NCBI GenBank assembly: GCA_002309675.1
Contig: DBXX01000013.1
Coordinates: 1,940 to 23,626 of the forward strand
Direction: 5' to 3'
Length of the DNA: 21,687 nucleotides
Origin: Lachnospiraceae bacterium UBA1201
GTDB taxonomy: Bacteria > Bacillota > Clostridia > Lachnospirales > Lachnospiraceae
In this document: in pieces, positions 7,322 through 13,580 of the stretch
Position numbering within the stretch: position 1 is the stretch's first letter
Layout of the letters: each line of letters starts with the position of its first letter
The notes under the pieces: generated by a model
Told to the model about the DNA's origin: nothing
The model's input: only the letters and a program-made list of their open reading frames with translations
Databases searched by the model: none
Program-made: the position numbers and the translations under genes

Positions 7322-8989
7322 ATGAAAAGAAAAATGATCACAGTTTCCACAGCCCTCGCACTGATGCTCAGCGTAGCAGGATGCAAAGATAAAGCACCGG
7401 ACACAGGCGATCCAACAACGCGTGGAGCCGAAAACACAAGCGCTGCTCTTTATACCCCGGAGGACACAGAAACACATAGTAATATAATCGAGGAAAGCGT
7501 CACTGAAAATACTACCGACCCTACGTCTTCCACGCAGTCGAACGCGCAGTACCTACTCCTGGGATTCACGGGCCAGCCTATGTTCATTCGTCCCAAGGAC
7601 GGTTTGCCTCTCATATTAAAAGCGGATACATCCGAAATCGCGGGTGTATCGTATCAGTGGCAGTGTCGTCAGGATAATGAAGCGTGGCATAAAGTAGATG
7701 ACAGCCTTGCCGAAACCGCTGCCCTCTTCATAAATGTATCTCCGTCTCTTTACGGTTCAGCGTATCGCTGCATGATCACAACAGCAGACGGAGATACAAA
7801 ATACACGGATTCCATTTATCTTATGAATGAAATCCCACTCACGACCACTTTTTTTGGTGAGGCACTTCTTCCCGATCTCAAAAGGTATGATCTGGATGGC
7901 GATGGCCAGTTAAGCAGATCAGAGGTCAATCTGGTTACATCCATCTCCATCAGCCACTATGATTTTGTAGATAATGGCGCTAATGCCCTGAAAGGGATCG
8001 AAATATTTAAATACCTGGAAACACTGAGCTACAGCAATTGCCGTATGGAAAGTTTGGATCTGAGTTTCCTTCCGAAATTAGAATACTTGTATTGCACCGA
8101 TAATCAACTCTCATCACTGGATATGAGCCATAATACGTGGCTCACCGAACTGCATTGCACCGGTAATCAACTCTCCTCACTGGATGTGAGCCATAATCCA
8201 ATGCTCACCGAACTGCATTGCAGTAATAACCAGCTTACAAACCTGGATCTGAGCCGTAACCCGCTACTCACCGAACTGTATTGCGAGAATAACCGGCTTA
8301 CGAATCTGGATCTGTCACAGAATCCTGCGCTGAAAAACTTTAGTTGCAGTCAAAACCAGTTGACTTCTTTGGATTTGAGTCAAAACCAATCTCTGGAAAT
8401 GGTCAATGTCATCGAGAACCCTCTGACTGAACTGAACTGCGCCGGAGCTAATTCGCTCCGTGTCCTGGAGTGCTGGAACGATCCGCTGCCATCGATCGAC
8501 CTCTCCGGATGTACTTCTCTCGTCTGGATCGGTATCGATTCCACAACATCGATCACCGGGCTGCATGAAAGCGCCGAAGTATTAAGGAGATATGAACCCT
8601 TGGGTTTGATCGACGGCTATTATTCCTACGACGGGTTTAGTGGGTCAGTACAGATTATTGACGCCGAAAAAAAACACCTCCATTTTGAGGGAGTTCTTTA
8701 TCCGGATGATTCCGAATATCCTTTCCGTGAATATGGTCATTTCGGTGACCTCCTGATAAATAATGACCTGGACCTTCCTCTGGCAAACAACGTGACCTAT
8801 CTGTATAAAGACAATTCCGAGAAGGTAAAGTCATATAAAACAGCCGATTTCGATACATTCTATCAAGACATGTGGGCCAAAGCTAGCCGCTATACTTCGG
8901 CGGATTACTCCGGCAATGTCACTCTGAGGATCCATCTTTCCGGCGGAGTAATCGATGAAATTCTCGCAGACATTTTCATCACTCCGTGA
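7322..8989 (+). CDS. Leucine-rich-repeat lipoprotein with Ig-like and EF-hand-like parts (second tandem copy)
   Basis: Also 555 residues and a clear paralogue of the gene 39 bp upstream. Order: lipoprotein signal peptide with SVAGC (Cys21); Thr/Glu-rich linker 22-80; Ig-like domain about 85-168 (YQWQCRQ...AYRCMI); EF-hand-type loop DLDGDGQLSRSE (190-201); leucine-rich repeats about 223-405, two units more than the first copy; C-terminal domain about 425-555 (LDLPLANNVTYLY, then IHLSGGVIDEILADIF). The equal lengths are a coincidence: extra repeats are offset by shorter segments elsewhere. The region from AGATCCCAAGGAG through the signal peptide is almost identical to the first copy, while linker and Ig-like domain are strongly diverged. 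AAGGAGG precedes the start. A strong terminator follows at 8998. Function unknown; a lipid-anchored surface-binding protein is inferred. Confidence 0.8.
   Translation: MKRKMITVSTALALMLSVAGCKDKAPDTGDPTTRGAENTSAALYTPEDTETHSNIIEESVTENTTDPTSSTQSNAQYLLLGFTGQPMFIRPKDGLPLILKADTSEIAGVSYQWQCRQDNEAWHKVDDSLAETAALFINVSPSLYGSAYRCMITTADGDTKYTDSIYLMNEIPLTTTFFGEALLPDLKRYDLDGDGQLSRSEVNLVTSISISHYDFVDNGANALKGIEIFKYLETLSYSNCRMESLDLSFLPKLEYLYCTDNQLSSLDMSHNTWLTELHCTGNQLSSLDVSHNPMLTELHCSNNQLTNLDLSRNPLLTELYCENNRLTNLDLSQNPALKNFSCSQNQLTSLDLSQNQSLEMVNVIENPLTELNCAGANSLRVLECWNDPLPSIDLSGCTSLVWIGIDSTTSITGLHESAEVLRRYEPLGLIDGYYSYDGFSGSVQIIDAEKKHLHFEGVLYPDDSEYPFREYGHFGDLLINNDLDLPLANNVTYLYKDNSEKVKSYKTADFDTFYQDMWAKASRYTSADYSGNVTLRIHLSGGVIDEILADIFITP
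8054..8431 (+). repeat. Six tandem 63-bp LRR units in the second lipoprotein gene
   Basis: Six in-frame 63-bp units encode 21-residue repeats (residues 245-370), each starting LDL, LDM or LDV. The block TGCACCG-TAATCAACTCTC-TCACTGGAT-TGAGCCATAAT occurs in units 1-2 and again in 2-3 with single-base changes, which points to recent copy-number growth by unequal crossing-over or slippage. Confidence 0.7.
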
Positions 8990-8997
8990 TCGAAAGC

Positions 8998-9039
8998 AAA
9001 AACGCCCTGAGCACGTTTCCGTGCTCAGGGCGTTTTTTT
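8998..9039. terminator. Bidirectional terminator between convergent operons
   Basis: AACGCCCTGAGCAC and GTGCTCAGGGCGTT form a perfect stem around GTTTCC, followed by a run of T. A-rich sequence on the left arm gives a T-run on the other strand, so it can end both the lipoprotein transcript and the minus-strand glycan operon. Confidence 0.92.
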
Positions 9040-9069
9040 ACTGCTGAATATAATACCATTATCATTCGT

Positions 9070-10329
9070 TTATGATCTCTCTATCTTATGCAGGCCATGC
9101 ACAGCCAGGCCGGCGTAGAGAACAAAAAGTACAGTCACGATGACCAGGTAACCCAGGGATCCACCCATCAGGACGGACATCTTCGTAACGAATAACGGCA
9201 TCGTGAAGAAGGCGACCGCTCCGCAAATGAGGGTGCAGACGAGTGTCGGTAACTGCCTGCGCATGATGATCAGCACATTCAGAAGCAGGGAATTCACTGC
9301 GTTGATGCCGCCAGCCAGGAAGATCAGCCCCATCTCCCAATGGTAGTTCGAAAGATCCATGCCATAGAAGGCTCCCAGGATCGGCAGACCGATGAGTTCC
9401 GCCAGACACAGGCCGCCCAGCGTCAACGCCAGGATGATGCCGATGAGAATGCGGATGATCTTCAACATCCCTTTGCGATCCTTCTGATTATATCGGTCCG
9501 CGATGTCCTTCAGCATCGTTTTCAGGAAGAAACTCGAGAACAGATTGATCACGAAGACACACAGGAACAGCGCGGTGAATTCCATGAGAACACCCTCGCC
9601 GCCAGTCTTCTCCACCTCAAACTTCGCACAGTTGTCAAGGTAAACCAACAGGAACGCATTCATAAATGCTGGCAGGCACACGAGAAACATGCGGCTCATG
9701 TCCTTCGAAAACAGCACGGGCCGGTAGGCTGCCGGCGGTTTCTTCAGACACATCGGGTGGATCACGAAAACAACTGTCGCATACAAAATGTCCGTGATCA
9801 GCAGGGAAATGACCGAGTCATGCGTGATCGCCAGGGTTGCGACATAGCCCGCGATCGCGAGGAAATTTTGCACCGCCAGGATGCGGCCGGCTATGTAAAA
9901 CTGGTTCTCCTGCTGGAAGGTTCCCTCGAACAGATCGGAAAATGCTTCCGTCATCTTAAACACGATCATCAGGATCAAAAGTTGCAGTTTTTCGGTCGTA
10001 TAACCGCCGGCGATGATCCAGACGGCCGATGCGATCGCCATGAGCAGGACCGTCCACAACCGGAAGGAAAATGCCTTCGTGAAGGAAAACAGTCCCTTAT
10101 CGTCCGAAACCTGAAACGTTCGTACCGAAAACAGACCGACCGTGATCAGCAGCTGACTGATATTGATCGTGTCGGCCACGGCACCACCCGCCGCTTTACC
10201 TGCCGCTTCGCCGGCATCCGCGCCGATAATGCGCGTCGTGACCATGGGCAGGATCAGGGCAATGCACGCATATAAAAATCCGGAGATCGTTATCCAGATC
10301 AATGTTTTTTTGGTTTTTGAAGGATCCAT
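9070..10329 (-). CDS. Polysaccharide flippase-like membrane protein (MOP superfamily)
   Basis: A 419-residue, very hydrophobic protein with about 12 membrane segments spread over its whole length, consistent with Wzx-type flippases that move lipid-linked glycan units across the cytoplasmic membrane. Early signature: MVTTRIIGADAG, then LLITVGLFSVRTFQVSDD, which resembles the start of clostridial polysaccharide-biosynthesis proteins. Between these is an Ala/Gly-rich stretch, AGEAAGKAAGGAVADT, where such proteins normally have an uncharged helix. The preferred start is ATG at 10329, with GAGG at 10336-10339 upstream; an in-frame GTG at 10335 is the alternative. The DUF2142-like gene stops 10 bp upstream on the same strand, so the two are almost certainly co-transcribed. 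Substrate cannot be read from the sequence. Confidence 0.7.
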   Translation of the reverse strand: MDPSKTKKTLIWITISGFLYACIALILPMVTTRIIGADAGEAAGKAAGGAVADTINISQLLITVGLFSVRTFQVSDDKGLFSFTKAFSFRLWTVLLMAIASAVWIIAGGYTTEKLQLLILMIVFKMTEAFSDLFEGTFQQENQFYIAGRILAVQNFLAIAGYVATLAITHDSVISLLITDILYATVVFVIHPMCLKKPPAAYRPVLFSKDMSRMFLVCLPAFMNAFLLVYLDNCAKFEVEKTGGEGVLMEFTALFLCVFVINLFSSFFLKTMLKDIADRYNQKDRKGMLKIIRILIGIILALTLGGLCLAELIGLPILGAFYGMDLSNYHWEMGLIFLAGGINAVNSLLLNVLIIMRRQLPTLVCTLICGAVAFFTMPLFVTKMSVLMGGSLGYLVIVTVLFVLYAGLAVHGLHKIERS

Positions 10330-10339
10330 GGCCACCTCA

Positions 10340-11992
10340 CTAACGCACGATCACGCCATTGACCACATGATAACCCAGGCGAACAACGATGGTCTCGATC
10401 ACCGTCGTCAGTGTCAGGATATGTACCATGCAGAGCGCCAGGCACATGCCGTCGCGGGGATCCTTACGGATCTCCAGAAAGCGGTTGCGCGCGCACAGGA
10501 CTGCGATCGGAAGGATCGGCAGATAGTACCGCCCCTGTACGCCTTCGGCTACGCTGCTGCCCGTCGGTGTCCATGCTGCCAGCATGGAAAAGATCGCCAG
10601 CAGAATCACGCCGGCAATCACCAGGATGCCGACCACGCGGTTCTTCTTCTCGATGCGCACGTTCGGTTCGGACGGCGTAACGGCCGTCGTCAGCGCCAGC
10701 ATCAGGATGCAAGGAAGGATCGCGAACAACGGGATCCGGATCTCCAGCCAGCCGAGCCATTCGCCGAACATGCGGGTAAAATGCTCACTGCCGTAAACGC
10801 GGATCGTATTAAACAAAATGTAGACCGTCTTGACCGGATTTTTGATCAGTTCGGCCAATGTATAACACTCCGCTCCGCCCGCGTATTCGAGCGTCAGGTT
10901 CGACTCATTCAAATACGGAAGGAGGCGCGGGATATTGACCAAAAGGAAGATGAGAGCAACGATGCCGGCCATAACGGCGGCGCTGAGTTTGAAGCTCTTC
11001 GGACTCTTGAATTTCTGCTTAGGGATCAGAAAGCACAGGAAGGCCATCAATACGTAGATCACCTTTATCGGGGCCAGAAGCGCCATGGACGCGATCAGGA
11101 CCGCCATATCGCGGCGGGTGACACGCTCTGCCTGATACGCCAGTTTAAGCACCTTCGCGGTGAAGAAAAACGCCAGTCCCAGAATGACCGCGTCGTAGCT
11201 GAGCGACGATACCAAATGTAAGGTCATGGGGAGCAATGCGATCACGCCGAGTGTGTTCTTTCCGAACGGGATCCACTTTAAGGCAAACCAAAGCAGTATC
11301 ATGTAGACCGCGAAATTAAAGAGGCGCGCCAAATAGAATGTCCACAGACCGCCTAAATGGATCAGCCGGCCGATGATGATGGCCACCGTCTGGGGCAGGT
11401 ACGCCCAGAAGACGCCGCCGAGCGCTTCTGCGCGGTCGGACGTTCCGAATGCACTGTGCCGGTCGCCGGAAACAAAGATCTCCGAGCCGGAAAACAGTCT
11501 CTGATACTCCTCTACACCGGGACGGGTGTAGTACTTCATTACATCGAGGTCCGTCAGGCGCATGCCCGGGAATTTACCGTCCGGGCGGGAGACATTTTCC
11601 GAGGAGGATAAAACGATATTCGCGTTATAGTAAGCCTGCGCGTAGTGGTTGTTCTCGTCGGGCGATGACAGCGGAGGAAATACGATCATATAGAGGAAGC
11701 CCCAGCAAAGAGCCAGAAACCAGAAGCGTTTCGCGGTAATGTCGCGTTTCGTGGCCGTCCGGTCTTCCCGTTTTGTCTGCGCCGAAGCATCTGTACCATC
11801 CTTTTTTCCGAACACATGCCACGCCAAAAAGCCGGTGACGGCAACACCCAAAAGCACGATCAAAACGTAGAACGCCTTGATCTTCGTCATATCATTTAAT
11901 GTAAGGACGCTGTTCTTCATACCGCACGCCACGAGAACGATCAAAAACAGAAAGGACAGGCAGAATGCGGTTAAACTTTTGTTCTTTAACAT
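10340..11992 (-). CDS. DUF2142-like multi-pass membrane protein
   Basis: 550 residues with about 11-12 predicted membrane segments. After the first two segments comes FPPLSSPDENNHYAQAYY (about residues 105-122), the SPDE-x-x-H pattern of DUF2142 proteins, which resemble membrane GT-C glycosyltransferases with acidic residues in the first outer loop. Near the C-terminus is QGRYYLPILPI, another usual mark of the group. Such genes lie in cell-surface polysaccharide loci, and here the next gene is a flippase-like protein. The start MLKNKSLTAF at 11992 is chosen because GGAGG lies 6-10 bases upstream; the longer reading from 12094 would run across the promoter. Enzymatic activity and sugar are unknown. 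Confidence 0.72.
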   Translation of the reverse strand: MLKNKSLTAFCLSFLFLIVLVACGMKNSVLTLNDMTKIKAFYVLIVLLGVAVTGFLAWHVFGKKDGTDASAQTKREDRTATKRDITAKRFWFLALCWGFLYMIVFPPLSSPDENNHYAQAYYNANIVLSSSENVSRPDGKFPGMRLTDLDVMKYYTRPGVEEYQRLFSGSEIFVSGDRHSAFGTSDRAEALGGVFWAYLPQTVAIIIGRLIHLGGLWTFYLARLFNFAVYMILLWFALKWIPFGKNTLGVIALLPMTLHLVSSLSYDAVILGLAFFFTAKVLKLAYQAERVTRRDMAVLIASMALLAPIKVIYVLMAFLCFLIPKQKFKSPKSFKLSAAVMAGIVALIFLLVNIPRLLPYLNESNLTLEYAGGAECYTLAELIKNPVKTVYILFNTIRVYGSEHFTRMFGEWLGWLEIRIPLFAILPCILMLALTTAVTPSEPNVRIEKKNRVVGILVIAGVILLAIFSMLAAWTPTGSSVAEGVQGRYYLPILPIAVLCARNRFLEIRKDPRDGMCLALCMVHILTLTTVIETIVVRLGYHVVNGVIVR

Positions 11993-12034
11993 AGTAACCT
12001 CCGGATCACGGTCTGCAGCGCAAACCATGATTAA

Positions 12035-12063
12035 ATTATAGCAAATCATAAGAAACCTTACAA
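12035..12063 (-). promoter_or_regulatory. Promoter of the DUF2142-flippase operon
   Basis: On the minus strand TTGTAA (12058-12063), 17-bp spacer, TATAAT (12035-12040) preceded by TGC. The expected start of transcription is about 35 bp before the ATG at 11992. It stands back to back with the plus-strand promoter at 12085, the -35 boxes 21 bp apart. Confidence 0.75.
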
Positions 12064-12084
12064 GTAAAAAACGCAGAATGATTA

Positions 12085-12113
12085 TTGAAAACAAAGTACG
12101 ATTGTGCTATAAT
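12085..12113 (+). promoter_or_regulatory. Promoter of the first small surface-protein gene
   Basis: TTGAAA (12085-12090), 17-bp spacer, and a perfect TATAAT (12108-12113) preceded by TGC. Nearly consensus throughout, which agrees with the highly biased codon use of the gene it drives. Confidence 0.85.
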
Positions 12114-12159
12114 ACGTCCATCGGTAAGAAATCGAAATTATTCTTTGGAGGTTAGTAAG

Positions 12160-12705
12160 ATGAAGAAATTTACCGCAGTCGTTTTGATGTTGGCTATGGT
12201 TGTGTGCATGTCTTGCGTGGCATTTGCAAGTTCTTTCGACGGAACAACTCTTACGGTTGATCCGAGCAACGCAAACTTTGTAGAGTTTAGCAAGACCGTT
12301 TTCGACGGACACGAAGATAGCGAACCGGTCGTTATTACACTTACAGTTGTTGACCACTTCAGCGCAGACCCCGGTCTCTGCTGGTGCTACAACGAGTCCA
12401 CTACCGAAGGTTATCAGTGGTGGAACAACTCCGTACCGGGAACACAGAGCCCTTATCCGGGTGACTTCGCTGCTGATGGCGAGGAGAACGAGATCACATT
12501 CACCGTTGGTGAGCTTAAGGCTATGATTGCTCAGAGCGCTACATGTGATGGTCTCGTACTTAACTGCTGGAACGGCATCAACCCTACGAAGGTCGTTATG
12601 GGTTCTGGTGCTCCTACAGGTGATGCTACACCCGTTACCGCACTTGCGATCGTTGCTCTTGCATCTCTCGCAGGCGTAGTTGCACTTCGTAAGAAGGAAG
12701 CATAA
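12160..12705 (+). CDS. Small secreted protein with LPXTG-like C-terminal sorting tail
   Basis: 181 residues. Sec signal peptide MKKFTAVVLMLAMVVCM...AFA, cleavage expected near residue 23-24. The body looks all-beta, with Trp- and Cys-bearing stretches (GLCWCYN, YQWWNNSV, LVLNCWNGINPTKVVM). The C-terminus resembles a cell-wall sorting signal: GAPTGDA, a hydrophobic stretch of about 20 residues, then LRKKEA. The motif reads PTG rather than LPxTG, so the residue between Pro and Thr is missing. ATG 12160 follows GGAGG (12147-12151); a longer reading from 12085 begins in the -35 box and is rejected. Codons favour GCT, GTT, CTT, CGT and AAG, unlike the neighbours, suggesting high expression. A paralogue with the same tail follows at 13010. 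A carbohydrate-binding role is speculative. Confidence 0.75.
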   Translation: MKKFTAVVLMLAMVVCMSCVAFASSFDGTTLTVDPSNANFVEFSKTVFDGHEDSEPVVITLTVVDHFSADPGLCWCYNESTTEGYQWWNNSVPGTQSPYPGDFAADGEENEITFTVGELKAMIAQSATCDGLVLNCWNGINPTKVVMGSGAPTGDATPVTALAIVALASLAGVVALRKKEA

Positions 12706-12737
12706 TAGCAAAGCGAAATCGTATGATTTATAGAAGG

Positions 12738-12763
12738 CCCGCACCGAAAGGTGCGGGTTTTTT
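12738..12763 (+). terminator. Terminator of the first small surface-protein gene
   Basis: CCCGCACC and GGTGCGGG form a perfect 8-bp stem around a GAAA tetraloop, followed by TTTTTT. A textbook intrinsic terminator, 32 bp past the stop. Confidence 0.93.
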
Positions 12764-12925
12764 GTGTTAGGAAGCTTCCATTCTGCGGAAATGATGCCCA
12801 ACATTCCACCGTTGTCCGGTGTTTTATCATGCACCATGTGGCAGAATTGTTTATTATTCATGCACTTTCGAATCCATTTCCCATGATGGGCATTCTCAAG
12901 TAGATTAATTGCATTATTTTCAAAA
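12764..12925. other. Gene-free spacer between the two small surface-protein genes
   Basis: No convincing coding sequence. Two minor structures are visible: CACCG/CGGTG around TTGTC followed by TTTTAT (12807-12826), a weak hairpin, and the 11-base palindrome CCCATGATGGG (12880-12890). The AT content rises toward the next promoter. No further signal is supported. Confidence 0.4.
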
Positions 12926-12931
12926 AAATGC

Positions 12932-12960
12932 TTGCATTTCGCATCATTGTATGATACAAT
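12932..12960 (+). promoter_or_regulatory. Promoter of the second small surface-protein gene
   Basis: TTGCAT (12932-12937), 17-bp spacer, TACAAT (12955-12960) preceded by TGA, so an extended -10. The -35 box lies inside a short inverted repeat, AAATGC/GCATTT (12926-12939), and the -10 box inside a 25-bp palindrome. Confidence 0.75.
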
Positions 12961-12965
12961 GATGC
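12941..12965. promoter_or_regulatory. Perfect 25-bp palindrome over the -10 box, probable operator
   Basis: Arms GCATCATTGTAT (12941-12952) and ATACAATGATGC (12954-12965) are perfect reverse complements around a single base. The second arm contains the -10 box TACAAT. Transcription should start just beyond it, at about 12967, so the palindrome would not be in the RNA and most likely acts as a DNA binding site for a dimeric regulator. Repression is the simplest guess from the position. No regulator gene is in the window. Confidence 0.7.
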
Positions 12966-13009
12966 CATGTGATTAGGGCGTCACAAATTTTAAAAAGGGG
13001 GAATCTCTC

Positions 13010-13504
13010 ATGAAGAAATTCTTATCACTTTTACTGACAGCCATTTTAGTTATGGCTATGGCAACCGTAGTATTCGCAGACGAAGTAGATCTGGGACGTG
13101 CTGGTAATGGCGCTATCGACCTTACAAATTACTCCGACGGCACCATTAAGATCGTAGTTAAGCGTACCGGTTCCGATAAGGCTGGTCAGGACCTTACCGG
13201 ATGGGGCATCGGCGGTCTTTGCATCATGGAGACATGGTCTGTTTCCACCTCTTATGAGGCTAAGCTTGATGCTGACGTTGCTCAGGACGGCACTGCAGAG
13301 TTCACATTCGACGTTGCTGCTGCAAAGGCAGACCTTGGTAAGATGCCTAACGTTAACTTCTACAATGACTTTGAAGTTCTTAGCGTTACTTATATCTCCG
13401 GTGGTGCTGCTCCTACAGGCGATGCTACTCCGATCACAGCTCTCGTAGTTGTTGCTCTTGCATCCTGTGCAGCTATGGTTGTTCTTCGTAAGAGAGAAGC
13501 TTAA
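13010..13504 (+). CDS. Small secreted protein with LPXTG-like C-terminal sorting tail (paralogue)
   Basis: 164 residues. Sec signal peptide MKKFLSLLLTAILVMAMATVVFADE, cleavage expected after FAD or FA. The body is predicted beta-rich (GTIKIVVKRTGS, GWGIGGLCIMETW, EFTFDVAAAKADL, FEVLSVTYIS). The C-terminal 32 residues match those of the 12160 gene almost residue for residue: GAAPTGDATP, hydrophobic stretch, LRKREA. As there, the motif is PTGD rather than LPxTG. GGGGG lies 9-13 bases before the start. Codons are strongly biased to GCT, GTT, CTT and CGT, suggesting abundant expression when active, while the palindrome over its promoter suggests tight control. No sortase gene is in the window. 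The fold recalls carbohydrate-binding modules, but no family can be assigned by eye. Confidence 0.75.
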   Translation: MKKFLSLLLTAILVMAMATVVFADEVDLGRAGNGAIDLTNYSDGTIKIVVKRTGSDKAGQDLTGWGIGGLCIMETWSVSTSYEAKLDADVAQDGTAEFTFDVAAAKADLGKMPNVNFYNDFEVLSVTYISGGAAPTGDATPITALVVVALASCAAMVVLRKREA

Positions 13505-13527
13505 TTCCTACAATTGAATATGTGACA

Positions 13528-13566
13528 AAAAGAGGACATCTCATCGAGATGCCCTCTTTTTTATTT
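13528..13566. terminator. Bidirectional terminator
   Basis: AAAGAGG-A-CATCTC pairs with GAGATG-C-CCTCTTT around a short ATC loop, with one A:C mismatch and T-rich sequence after it; A-runs on the left give T-runs on the other strand. It can end both the plus-strand surface gene and the minus-strand uxuB transcript. Confidence 0.85.
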
Positions 13567-13580
13567 CTTTTTTCAGCCGA

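Noticed and set aside
8054..8431. A CRISPR-like or mobile repeat array
   Set aside because: The 63-bp units are contiguous, in frame and encode 21-residue LRRs, with no spacers.
9340..11221. Long plus-strand open frames opposite the flippase and DUF2142-like genes
   Set aside because: The products are rich in Arg, Gln, His and Asp, the expected mirror of membrane-protein codons in GC-rich DNA. The minus-strand genes have membrane segments, family motifs, ribosome binding sites and a strong promoter.
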